Shown here piece after piece: positions 1 to 6,517 of a stretch of 10,399 nucleotides of DNA. The notes beneath the pieces are model-generated. The model had not been told where the DNA came from. It saw only the letters and a program-made list of their open reading frames with translations, and ran no database searches. The translations under genes and the position numbers were made by a program. This DNA comes from CAZGSG01 sp964528095 (GTDB taxonomy: Bacteria; Bacteroidota; Bacteroidia; Chitinophagales; Chitinophagaceae): NCBI GenBank assembly GCA_964528095.1, contig CAZGSG010000208.1:1-10399 (forward strand), written 5' to 3'. Position 1 is the stretch's first letter. Every line of letters starts with the position of its first letter.

Positions 1-1
1 A

Positions 2-578
2 ATGGTTTTGTTTATATCCAAACAGGAGGCACATTCGGGAATTGAAAAGTTTCGGGAATATAATTAACGCGTATGGGAAAAACCGGGGTTTTTCCATACC
101 CGACTGGGCTTACCGCGATGTATTGTTTATGCTCATACACTATTCCATTGCCTCCTACGAACTGCTGGAGAAAAAATTAAACGATGCGGAGAAAGAAGAA
201 GTATATGATGTTTTTTATCGTGTTGGGGCAAGAATGGGATTAAATGAGTTACCACTCACTTATAATGAATGGTTGCCTGTAAGAGATGCGCATTTACTCG
301 AAGACCTGCAAAAAAGTGAATACACAGCCGACCTTTTTAACCAATATAAAAAACATCTTGGTGCCATGCGGTTCAGGGTACTGATCGAAGGACAGAAACT
401 GGTGGTTCCGGCCAGGGTAAAAGATCTATTGCATTTTAGTGATTTCTCTTTGCTTACACCGGTAGTGCCAGTGTATAAAGTGAGCAGGCTGATGAAGATG
501 GACTGGCTGCTTAAAAACTTGCTGCTTCCTTCCGATTATAAAGACCAGATAAACGAACTGGATGTAAATGCCGGTTAG
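2..578 (+). CDS. MpaB-family (DUF2236) oxygenase, C-terminal part; 5' end outside window, apparent frameshift
   Basis: This is the C-terminal part of a protein of the MpaB/rubber-oxygenase catalytic family (DUF2236), a group of probable heme-dependent or related oxygenases with few tested members. Family phrases seen are SIPDWAYRDVLFMLIHYSI, EKEEVYDVFYRVGARMG, LPLTYNEW, LFNQYKKHLGAMRFRVL and LVVPARVKDLL, ending in LLLPSDYKDQI. The long frame runs from base 3 to the TAG at 576-578 with no stop; its first possible start is a TTG at 42, in mid-domain, so it is not a true start. Bases 2-55 read better in the next frame (MVLFISKQEAHSGIEKFR), which resembles the family sequence just before the conserved IPDWAYRDV block but meets a stop at 65-67. 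Dropping one G of the GGG at 54-56 would join the two frames. The gene is therefore 5'-incomplete and either frameshifted (a pseudogene) or carries a sequencing error. The family assignment is from memory of the family and is fairly sure; the substrate is unknown. Confidence 0.75.
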   Translation, partial: WFCLYPNRRHIRELKSFGNIINAYGKNRGFSIPDWAYRDVLFMLIHYSIASYELLEKKLNDAEKEEVYDVFYRVGARMGLNELPLTYNEWLPVRDAHLLEDLQKSEYTADLFNQYKKHLGAMRFRVLIEGQKLVVPARVKDLLHFSDFSLLTPVVPVYKVSRLMKMDWLLKNLLLPSDYKDQINELDVNAG

Positions 579-591
579 AAGAGTACCGGCA
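569..591 (+). terminator. Hairpin overlapping the stop codon of the MpaB-family gene
   Basis: A perfect 7-base stem, TGCCGGT (569-575) with ACCGGCA (585-591), encloses a 9-base loop that contains the TAG stop. No clean T-run follows directly; T-rich sequence only begins at about 606. It could weaken or end transcription, but it is not a textbook intrinsic terminator. Confidence 0.3.
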
Positions 592-638
592 AATCATAAG
601 ATCATCTTTACAAATTCAGTTTTTACTATTTTTCATTT

Positions 639-671
639 TTTGAACCTGATACCAACTCGTTCATACCTTTC
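639..671 (+). promoter_or_regulatory. Candidate Bacteroidota-type promoter for the NTF2-like lipoprotein gene
   Basis: TTTG (639-642) is followed after 21 bases by TACCTTTC (664-671). This is one base off the Bacteroidota -33/-7 pattern TTTG...TAnnTTTG. It would start transcription near 678 and leave a leader of about 100 bases. A second TTTG at 674-677 with TATATTTA at 694-701 is less well spaced. Confidence 0.3.
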
Positions 672-775
672 GGTTTGAGACAGCCGATCCTTTTATATTT
701 ATCAAAAACAATTTTTACAGTTGCCATATTCAACTTAAATTAGAGGAAGCTATACATACCTGATAAACAAATAAT

Positions 776-1339
776 ATGGGAAATAGAATTTCGTTATGTG
801 TATTATGGCTGGCATTATTGGCTGCCTGTAATAATAACAAGACGCCGGAAACAGTGGAATCGAAACCAGTAACAGCAATATTGCCATCGCTTCCGGCCAA
901 CGTTGTTTATAAAAACTGGCAAATGGGTGATCAAAGTAAAGTAGAGATCATAGTAGATTTTTATAAATCCTGGGATGCGGGCGAACCCGGGAAAATGTCA
1001 ACTTATTTAGCCGATACTGTTCATTTTGATTTTCCGGATGGCACCCGAAGTACCACCACTAAAAATACGGCTGAAGCGACTTTACGAAAATGGCGGGGTG
1101 CCTATAAAGAGACTTCAAATATTCCTTTTTCCTTAATATCACTGCACAATAATGACTTTGACCAGGATTGGGTAATTGCCTGGACATGGAATAAATGGCG
1201 TTATGCGGATGGTAAAAAAGATTCAGTATTGCTTGCCGAAAACTTCCGGATAAAAAATGACAAGATCGTCCATATGACCAGTTTGCAGAATAGTCCTTCG
1301 AAAACATTATTGAGATCGCTGGACCGTATTCCGAAATAG
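776..1339 (+). CDS. Lipoprotein with NTF2-like (SnoaL-type) domain
   Basis: A 187-residue exported lipoprotein. The N-terminus has one Arg (R4), a hydrophobic stretch (residues 5-17) and a lipobox LAAC whose Cys18 would be lipidated; NNNK follows, without the strong acidic run of a surface-export signal. A short Pro/Ser/Thr linker leads to a cone-shaped alpha+beta NTF2-like domain at about 52-170. It begins with a helix around VEIIVDFYKSWDAGE, then LADTVHFDFPDGT, and ends with strands around DWVIAWTWNKW and LLAENFRIKNDKIV. NTF2-like domains bind small hydrophobic ligands or act as enzymes; no catalytic residues can be named here, so the role is unknown. The ATG at 776 is preceded by an A-rich leader without a Shine-Dalgarno, as is common in this phylum. 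It stands alone: the gene upstream ends about 200 bases away and the next gene is convergent. Confidence 0.85.
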   Translation: MGNRISLCVLWLALLAACNNNKTPETVESKPVTAILPSLPANVVYKNWQMGDQSKVEIIVDFYKSWDAGEPGKMSTYLADTVHFDFPDGTRSTTTKNTAEATLRKWRGAYKETSNIPFSLISLHNNDFDQDWVIAWTWNKWRYADGKKDSVLLAENFRIKNDKIVHMTSLQNSPSKTLLRSLDRIPK

Positions 1340-1469
1340 ACACTGTTACCGTTATTGACACTGTCCGTGGTAAAGATTGGTTTCTGTACAGGGCTTGCCT
1401 TACATCGTTATATGATAAGCAACGACAGCTAGACCACATACTTTTCGAATCTGATAAAAGGAAGTGGCT

Positions 1470-1970
1470 TTATATTTCTATTCGATGCTGGTTTGGCCAG
1501 GGCCGGCCCTTACCGGTTTCGCAAAATAATTTCAGGCTTCCCAGGAATCGTGCCCAGGTATAATTACATTCAGCGAACATTCGTGTATACTCCTTCCATT
1601 CATCATGATGGAAAATTAATAATGTTGGTGTAGCATTCTCTTGCTGCTCTAGTTGATCTTTTAATTCCGGATGCAAATGCAGGTGAATGTATTTATCACC
1701 GGCCTCAAGTTCGAAAGAAATGGTAGTGCCTATCCATTCATCCGCACCTGCAATACAGGTCCATTTAACTTTCACCGGGGGAGTAAGTTCCTCGATTTTC
1801 ATTTCTTTGAAATACCGGGATCCAAATGCAAAACGTGCTACGCTGTAAATCTGTGGATTTGCGCTTGTACCGGGAGTCCACCAGGCTGATAATCCTGCCT
1901 GGCTGGTAATAGCATTATATACTCGTTCAACCGGTGCGCCGATAAGTAATTCGTGACGGATGTTTGACAT
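1470..1970 (-). CDS. SRPBCC / AHSA1-like START-domain protein
   Basis: A 166-residue cytosolic protein of the SRPBCC fold, AHSA1 (activator of Hsp90 ATPase homologue 1) branch. The whole length is one domain. An opening strand RHELLIGAPVERVYNAI leads into a helix ending GLSAWWTPG. Strands such as ARFAFG, VKVKWTCI, TTISFELE and YIHLHLHPEL build the hydrophobic cavity. The C-terminal lid helix YTWARFLGSLKLFCETGKG closes it and ends in the usual GRPWP-type tail. Members bind or transform small hydrophobic ligands, and some are co-encoded with ArsR regulators; no such partner is seen here. The ATG (complement of 1968-1970) is preceded by AAAATCCATTACAAA with no clear Shine-Dalgarno. It is convergent with the lipoprotein gene (131-base gap) and divergent from the large exported protein. 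A perfect dyad lies 30-46 bases upstream of its start. Confidence 0.88.
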   Translation of the reverse strand: MSNIRHELLIGAPVERVYNAITSQAGLSAWWTPGTSANPQIYSVARFAFGSRYFKEMKIEELTPPVKVKWTCIAGADEWIGTTISFELEAGDKYIHLHLHPELKDQLEQQENATPTLLIFHHDEWKEYTRMFAECNYTWARFLGSLKLFCETGKGRPWPNQHRIEI

Positions 1971-2000
1971 TTTGTAATGGATTTTACGAAGCTAAATTTA

Positions 2001-2016
2001 ATCAATAAAGATTGAT
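2001..2016. promoter_or_regulatory. Possible operator: ATCAAT-N4-ATTGAT dyad upstream of the SRPBCC gene
   Basis: A perfect inverted repeat with 6-base arms and a 4-base spacer sits 31 bases upstream of the minus-strand start at 1970. A weak -7-like TAAATTTA lies just downstream of it on the minus strand (complement of 1993-2000). Position and symmetry fit a dimeric repressor site; the regulator is not in this window. Confidence 0.35.
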
Positions 2017-2055
2017 GATAGTAACCGGTTAGTTACCTGGACCTCAGGACTATTA

Positions 2056-2067
2056 TTTGCGCGCAAA
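2056..2067. promoter_or_regulatory. Perfect 12-base palindrome TTTGCGCGCAAA
   Basis: Both arms are complete (TTTGCG/CGCAAA), and the GC core stands out against AT-rich surroundings. It may be a transcription-factor site in the divergent region. A further TTGCGC follows at 2069-2074, so GCGC-type half-sites are clustered here. Function is inferred from symmetry and location only. Confidence 0.25.
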
Positions 2068-2180
2068 CTTGCGCCAGCATTGTGTTCAATGCGGTAGAGA
2101 GGTACAACAAACTCGTGTAATACCTGGGAAGTATAAAACCAGGAACCGGCAAATGATCGTAAAGCAACGAAAATGATTTA

Positions 2181-2213
2181 TTTTACCGGCGGTTTTAAGA
2201 GAACATAATTTTG
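2181..2213 (+). promoter_or_regulatory. Candidate promoter for the 919-residue exported protein
   Basis: TAATTTTG (2206-2213) matches the Bacteroidota -7 consensus TAnnTTTG exactly. TTTT (2181-2184) lies 21 bases upstream, where TTTG would be expected. The predicted start near 2220 leaves a leader of about 85 bases to the ATG at 2305. Confidence 0.4.
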
Positions 2214-2304
2214 ATAAATTAATTTAAGACGCAGGAAAATTGATCTTCGGTGCGATAGCGCGATTGGGTCATATTTTTAACAATAGCCGGGTTATTCATT
2301 CAAT

Positions 2305-5064
2305 ATGCTTTTGCTGAATAAAAAACTGAAATTAAAAATCACTTCTTCATTAAATTGTATTCAGCTATATGGCTTAATGATATTCTGTGGTATAATACTA
2401 TCTTTTCCCTCTTTCTCGCAGTCCATTAATTTTTCTTCTGACGCTTCAATGGCCGAGAAAATTTATCTACAACTCGATAATAAGGTATACACGATGGACC
2501 AAACTATCTGGTTCAAGGCTATTATTGCCAGGGCCAGTGATCATGTACCTAGTGACTTGAGCGGCGTGCTGTATGTGGAGTTGATAGGTCCTAATGAAAG
2601 GATCGTTGAAAAGAAACTGGTCAGGCCTGAACAGGGTATTGGAACTGGTTTTTTTCAGTTAAATCAGCATTATGCTGAAGGGCTTTACCAGGTCAGGGCG
2701 TACACGCAATGGGATAAAAATTTCGGTACAGATTTTTTCTTTAAGGAATACATACAGGTCTTTCGTGTTTCATCTAATCTAAAAGCCAGCCCTATAAGGA
2801 ATGTGACGCTGATAGAGGGCGGGAATAATGAGCGGCGCTTAAATGCTGAGTTCGATCCTTCTGTAATTGATAGTCTTCATACAAAAGACCTCACACTGAT
2901 CATCTCATCCCAGGGAAACAGAGATACCCTGTCTGTTAAAAAGAACAGAGGCAATAGTTATTTGCTTGACTATACCATCCCGGCTGACTGGCCCTTTATT
3001 ACATTACAGTTCCAGACGAAGAATAATTTCAACTACTCAAAGACCATCGCCCTGGAGAAAGATTACCTGGATCTGCAGTTCTTTCCGGAGAGCGGGGAAC
3101 TCGTGCATGGCCTGCCTGCATTGATCGGTTTTAAGGCGCTTGAAAGCAGTGGCAAAGGGAAACCGGTGGAAGGAGAGATCATTAACCAGAAAGGCGATGT
3201 GATCACTACGTTTAAAACTAACCAGCTGGGCATGGGAAGTATCTTCCTGGATCATGTAGACAGCAGTGAAAAGTATAGGGCACGCCTTTTTTCCCAGTCG
3301 GTGAATAAGCCACAAAGGATTTTTTCGTTACCGGAAATTGTATCGAAAGGAAATATGTTGTCGGTAAAAAAGGAGCGTGACAGGATCCGCCTGAAGGTCA
3401 GTTCCAATTATTTGGTAAACGACAGTGTATTCATACGGGCTTCCTGCAGGGGCATTATTTATTATGATGTAAAAGGTCGTTTGCGCCAGGGTAATCTTGA
3501 ATTTTCGTTGATGGCCAATACTTTTCCCGAGGGCATTATTGATTTTACGTTAATGGATGCTTCAATGAACCCGGTCGCCGAAAGACTTTATTTTAATGCG
3601 CGGCCCGAAACCCGGATTAATATTTCAATTTCCGCTGATAAAGAAAACTATGTTCAACGTGAACAGACGAAACTGGCCATTGAAACAAAAGACATGAATG
3701 GAAAAGTTTTACCGGCCAATCTATCCCTGCTGGTATTCAATAAATCCCAGCAGGAGCAACTGGACAGCCGTCAAAATATTTTATCTTTTTTTTTACTGAA
3801 TTCAGATTTAAAAGGAGAAATAGAAAACCCGGGCTTTTATTTTAGTAAAGAGCAAGACAGGTATCATGACCTTGATGCGCTCTTGCTAACCCAGGGCTGG
3901 CGAAAATATAAATATAGCAGGGAACCCAGGAACCTGCTTTTTCGACCCGAAGTGGAACTCACCGTAGCGGGAGTTGTAAAAGGAGGACTTTTTAATCGCA
4001 ACGAGAAAAAGGGAACAGCCTTAACAATGATGACTTTTGGGGAACATACTACCGTACAGGCACAGGTGGCTGATAGTCTTGGCAGGTTTAGTTTTATGAT
4101 AGATGAATATGGACAGGACCTGAATATTTTAATTCAAAGCGCGAACAAATCGGGGGTGAAAAAAAATTACACAATCACACTCGATAAAAAAGAACCGCCG
4201 CCGGTAGTATTTGATCAGGTCAAAACCGTTGAAGAACCGGATAGCATTGTTCAGGCCTATGTTAAAAAAAGTATTGAACGTAAAAAGGCGGAAGACGCGT
4301 TTACAGCGGCTACTGAAGGCATTACATTGGGAGAAGTAATTGTAAAAAGTTATGTGCTGACCCCTGAAAGAAAACAGGTAACAGATAGATACGGCAAGCC
4401 TAAAACAGTGATCGATGGAGATGCCATACGGGAAAAGGAAGCCAAATGGTCGTATGGACTATACAGCGTGCTTATGTTCAATTTTCCTGATAAGGTCAGA
4501 ATTACAAGAATGAGTGATGGTGTATTACGCGCGGGACTTTATAATAACGAGGTAACACTGGTGGTGATTGATGGCATACCTGTCAACGGACTGAACTATT
4601 CATTAATTCCTGGTATTCCGCCGAGTGAAGTGAAGAGTTTTGAACTGATCGAGTATGCAAAAGACTTCAGAAGTCTTTACTGTGAAGCAATACCAGATGA
4701 ATGTGGCCTCAATACGCCTGTAACGGGCAATGTGATAGCGATATATACGTATGGAGGTAAGGGATTGTTTGGAGCCAACCCGGCAGTGGGGATCATGAAG
4801 ACCGCTGTCCCTGTATTTGCGGCGCCGCGTGAGTTCTATGCACCAAAATATGAACAGCTCAAACCGGATGACTGGCTTAAGCCGGATTTGCGCGCGCTCA
4901 TCCACTGGCAGCCGAATACTGGCACGGATAGTTTAGGGAAAAGCGCTGCTGTTTTTTATAATGCGGATAATGCCGGAACCATGCAGGTAATTGTGGAAGC
5001 TATTTCACCTGATGGAGATATCGGCTACCAGGTAATGTTTTTTGATGTAAAGAAGCGAAACTAA
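2305..5064 (+). CDS. Exported macroglobulin-domain protein with a barrel-less TonB plug domain
   Basis: A 919-residue envelope protein of a family common in Bacteroidota and functionally uncharacterised. The N-terminus is a long signal peptide: basic KKLKLK, a hydrophobic core at about 21-35, and cleavage probably after SFSQ near 39. An MG2-like beta domain follows (about 48-155: EKIYLQLDNKVYTMDQTIWF, then GLYQVRAYTQW). Further macroglobulin-like domains include DLQFFPESGELVHGLP (257-271) and HDLDALLLTQGWRKYKY (521-537). A carboxypeptidase-regulatory-like strand set lies at about 550-625. LGEVIV (675-680) starts a TonB-receptor plug-like region with VVIDGIPVNG (753-762), VKSFELIEYAKDF and NVIAIYTYGGKG (809-820). 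A C-terminal beta domain (about 865-915) contains ALIHWQPNTGTDSLGKS. There is no outer-membrane barrel: the protein ends about 100 residues after the plug. It is probably periplasmic or outer-membrane-associated. It is transcribed alone. A run of nine T lies inside the gene at 3786-3794. Confidence 0.88.
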   Translation: MLLLNKKLKLKITSSLNCIQLYGLMIFCGIILSFPSFSQSINFSSDASMAEKIYLQLDNKVYTMDQTIWFKAIIARASDHVPSDLSGVLYVELIGPNERIVEKKLVRPEQGIGTGFFQLNQHYAEGLYQVRAYTQWDKNFGTDFFFKEYIQVFRVSSNLKASPIRNVTLIEGGNNERRLNAEFDPSVIDSLHTKDLTLIISSQGNRDTLSVKKNRGNSYLLDYTIPADWPFITLQFQTKNNFNYSKTIALEKDYLDLQFFPESGELVHGLPALIGFKALESSGKGKPVEGEIINQKGDVITTFKTNQLGMGSIFLDHVDSSEKYRARLFSQSVNKPQRIFSLPEIVSKGNMLSVKKERDRIRLKVSSNYLVNDSVFIRASCRGIIYYDVKGRLRQGNLEFSLMANTFPEGIIDFTLMDASMNPVAERLYFNARPETRINISISADKENYVQREQTKLAIETKDMNGKVLPANLSLLVFNKSQQEQLDSRQNILSFFLLNSDLKGEIENPGFYFSKEQDRYHDLDALLLTQGWRKYKYSREPRNLLFRPEVELTVAGVVKGGLFNRNEKKGTALTMMTFGEHTTVQAQVADSLGRFSFMIDEYGQDLNILIQSANKSGVKKNYTITLDKKEPPPVVFDQVKTVEEPDSIVQAYVKKSIERKKAEDAFTAATEGITLGEVIVKSYVLTPERKQVTDRYGKPKTVIDGDAIREKEAKWSYGLYSVLMFNFPDKVRITRMSDGVLRAGLYNNEVTLVVIDGIPVNGLNYSLIPGIPPSEVKSFELIEYAKDFRSLYCEAIPDECGLNTPVTGNVIAIYTYGGKGLFGANPAVGIMKTAVPVFAAPREFYAPKYEQLKPDDWLKPDLRALIHWQPNTGTDSLGKSAAVFYNADNAGTMQVIVEAISPDGDIGYQVMFFDVKKRN

Positions 5065-5094
5065 GAAGATGGACCATAAATCAATACCAACACC

Positions 5095-5306
5095 CTAAAA
5101 GTTTGTTTTAACACGGAATCACTGGTGATCATTCTTTTTATCTATACAGGATAATATTCCTGTTTTTTGTTTAACATTCAAGCTCAGAATAAGGAGGCAC
5201 GGATCAGAAGGAAATCTCCGATTTTATATTAATCCCTCCGTGACTCCCTGTTTAAAAGATTGTCTCAACTGCAGACCGCAAATTCTCCGTGTTACCGTGT
5301 TAAAAA
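5095..5306 (+). repeat. MITE-like intergenic element, left copy
   Basis: A non-coding element between the convergent large-protein and HxlR genes. Its core ends are perfect 11-base terminal inverted repeats: TTTTAACACGG (5106-5116) and CCGTGTTAAAA (5295-5305), so the core is 200 bases. Similarity between the ends continues inward imperfectly (AATCAC against TAACAC). A related copy in the opposite orientation occurs at 6232-6437. The best-shared blocks are AAAGTTTGTTTTAA, a 20-base identical block (5132-5151) and CAAATTCTCCGTGTTA near the right end. The central part, about 5195-5230, has diverged. An internal hairpin CAGGA-N6-TCCTG sits at 5147-5162. No transposase gene and no clear target-site duplication are visible. 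Confidence 0.75.
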
Positions 5307-5349
5307 TAAATCTAAAGACTGGTGACGGTTGAATAAAGATATCCAGGAG

Positions 5350-5706
5350 TTATTTAATAAGGTTTGAATCTCCCCATTTATCCATTAAATCCAGTATCTC
5401 CTTAAGAGAATGACCGAGTTCAGTTAACTCATATTCCACCTTTGGCGGCACCTGCGCATAGACAATCCTGTTTACTAAACCATCGTTTTCTAATTCTTTC
5501 AGTTTTAAAATGAGTACACGCTCAGAAATTCCGGTAAGTCTTTCTCTTAGTTCGCTGTACCTGAGTTTTTTTTCATTTAAAAGAAAAGAAAGAATATTTA
5601 TTTTCCATCTTCCACCAATCATGGACAATGTAGCGCCAATACCACATTTATCTTTCCAGTAAATTTCATTGATACTATTTGTTGAATTTTCTTTTCGAAT
5701 ATTCAT
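5350..5706 (-). CDS. HxlR-family winged-helix transcriptional regulator
   Basis: A 118-residue DNA-binding protein of the HxlR (DUF24) family, which acts as a dimeric repressor or activator and often senses electrophiles or oxidants through a Cys near the N-terminus. Here Cys21 precedes the conserved IGGRWKINILSFLL segment (30-43). The recognition-helix region is LRYSELRERLTGISERVLILKLKELENDGLV (48-78). The wing is RIVYAQVPPKVEYELTELG (80-98), followed by a dimerisation helix ending DLMDKWGDS. The ATG at 5706 was chosen because it gives a normal family length; an upstream GTG at 5748 adds 14 residues that do not look like the family and would place the dyad at 5706-5725 inside the gene. The gene is divergent from the DoxX gene, with 93 bases between the two starts, and that gene is its likely target. 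No Shine-Dalgarno is evident. Confidence 0.9.
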   Translation of the reverse strand: MNIRKENSTNSINEIYWKDKCGIGATLSMIGGRWKINILSFLLNEKKLRYSELRERLTGISERVLILKLKELENDGLVNRIVYAQVPPKVEYELTELGHSLKEILDLMDKWGDSNLIK

Positions 5707-5728
5707 ACTTACTTTTTTGTTAGTAACA
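5706..5728. promoter_or_regulatory. Possible HxlR operator between hxlR and doxX
   Basis: TACTTAC-tttttt-GTTAGTA (5706-5725) is an inverted repeat with 7-base arms and one mismatch. It overlaps a perfect 11-base palindrome, TGTTAGTAACA (5718-5728). It lies directly upstream of the HxlR start codon, in the shared regulatory region. TTTGTTA (5716-5722) also recurs inverted as TAACAAA at 5762-5768. HxlR-type regulators commonly bind such dyads; binding here is inferred. Confidence 0.35.
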
Positions 5729-5799
5729 TACAATGCCTTACCCGCCACTATTGCTGCAAGTTAACAAAGAACTTTGCCAACGAAACAAAAAACAAAGAA

Positions 5800-6171
5800 A
5801 TGGAAACGACCCGGACAATTATTCACTGGCTGAGTTATGCTTATTATTTATATGTTTTTGGTTATGCTTCATTGTTTAAAATTTTTCAGAAACCATCCAT
5901 GATGGAGAGTATGCAATCGTTGGGATTTAATAAAACCTGGACGATTATGATTGGCATTGCGGAACTGATCGGTGTACTGCTTATTGTAATCGGAATTTTT
6001 ACACCACATGTTAAAAATGCAGGCATTCTATTCCTGTTCCCATTTGCTATTGGAGCATTTACTGCGCATATGGCACATCAGGAATACAATCATTTCTACA
6101 ATTCTTTACTAATGTGCATATTGACAATTATTTTGTTGGCGACAGATAAGAACTTTAAAATAAGTATTTAA
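5800..6171 (+). CDS. DoxX-like four-helix membrane protein
   Basis: A 123-residue inner-membrane protein of the DoxX-like family. Four hydrophobic segments are visible at about 7-28, 46-67, 72-91 and 101-116. Family features are the first helix ending in SLFKIF, the loop KPSMMESMQSLGF, the second helix GIAELIGVLLIVIGIF and a third ending AHMAHQEY. DoxX-type proteins are linked to quinone- or redox-associated oxidoreductase functions; in Bacillus subtilis the relative CatD is controlled by the HxlR-type regulators YodB and CatR, which parallels the divergent HxlR gene here. The ATG at 5800 is preceded by an A-rich leader without a Shine-Dalgarno, typical of the phylum. It appears to be monocistronic, and the inverted intergenic element begins 60 bases downstream. 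The substrate or partner is unknown. Confidence 0.9.
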   Translation: METTRTIIHWLSYAYYLYVFGYASLFKIFQKPSMMESMQSLGFNKTWTIMIGIAELIGVLLIVIGIFTPHVKNAGILFLFPFAIGAFTAHMAHQEYNHFYNSLLMCILTIILLATDKNFKISI

Positions 6172-6231
6172 TAAAGGAATAGTTGATGTGCCACTGGTGA
6201 ATTTGTGGCAGGTGCAGCCGTCCTATAGAAG

Positions 6232-6437
6232 TTTTGACACGATAACACGGAGAATTTGTGGTCTTCAGTTGAAACCATCTTTTAAACATGGAGCCACGGA
6301 GAGCTAAAAGAAGATACTACATTTCTTATTGGTCCTGCTTCCTTATTCCGAACCTGAATTTTAAACGGGATCAGGAACATAGTCCTGTATAGATAAAAAG
6401 AAGGGCCACCCGTGATTCCGCATTAAAACAAACTTTA
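6232..6437 (-). repeat. MITE-like intergenic element, right copy (inverted)
   Basis: Read on the minus strand, this matches the element at 5095-5306 along its length, very closely in two end blocks and poorly in the centre; by eye it is roughly 80% identical in the alignable parts. Shared pieces include the 20-base block (here 6383-6402), TGTTTAAAAGAT and CAAATTCTCCGTGTTA. Its terminal repeats are more decayed than those of the left copy (TTTTGACACG at 6232-6241 against CGCATTAAAA at 6419-6428). The internal hairpin CAGGA-N6-TCCTG (6372-6387) is kept although its loop differs. The two copies bracket the HxlR/DoxX pair. Confidence 0.75.
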
Positions 6438-6517
6438 AAGAGATACAACCAGTTTTTACGCCATAGAGAACCGCATATAATCTGGGCATAACTCTTTCAT
6501 ACACCTGCTTTTCATAC

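Larger units (their letters stand above)
1971..2304. other. 334-base divergent intergenic region with several palindromes
   Basis: There is no convincing gene here. It separates the minus-strand SRPBCC gene from the plus-strand 919-residue protein, so it should hold both promoters. Seen directly: ATCAAT-AAAG-ATTGAT (2001-2016); the palindrome TAACCGGTTA (2022-2031), overlapped by GTAAC...GTTAC (2021-2036); TTTGCGCGCAAA (2056-2067); and a TAATTTTG promoter box (2206-2213). The remainder, about 2070-2180 and 2215-2304, shows nothing recognisable. Confidence 0.6.

Noticed and set aside
42..44. TTG as start of the first gene
   Set aside because: The frame stays open to the left edge and the conserved domain is already under way, so this is internal.
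1059..1439. 126-codon minus-strand open frame
   Set aside because: It lies largely antisense to the well-supported lipoprotein gene, has no family features and a composition unlike a real protein; it is a shadow frame.
5707..5748. Longer HxlR protein from GTG at 5748
   Set aside because: The 14 added residues are not family-like, the ATG at 5706 gives normal length, and the extension would cover the dyad in the regulatory region.
6189..6210. Hairpin TGCCAC-N10-GTGGCA after doxX as terminator
   Set aside because: The stem is only 6 bases, the loop is long and no T-run follows.
5095..6437. Insertion sequence carrying its own transposase
   Set aside because: The only genes between the inverted elements are an HxlR regulator and a DoxX protein; no transposase or recombinase motif is present.
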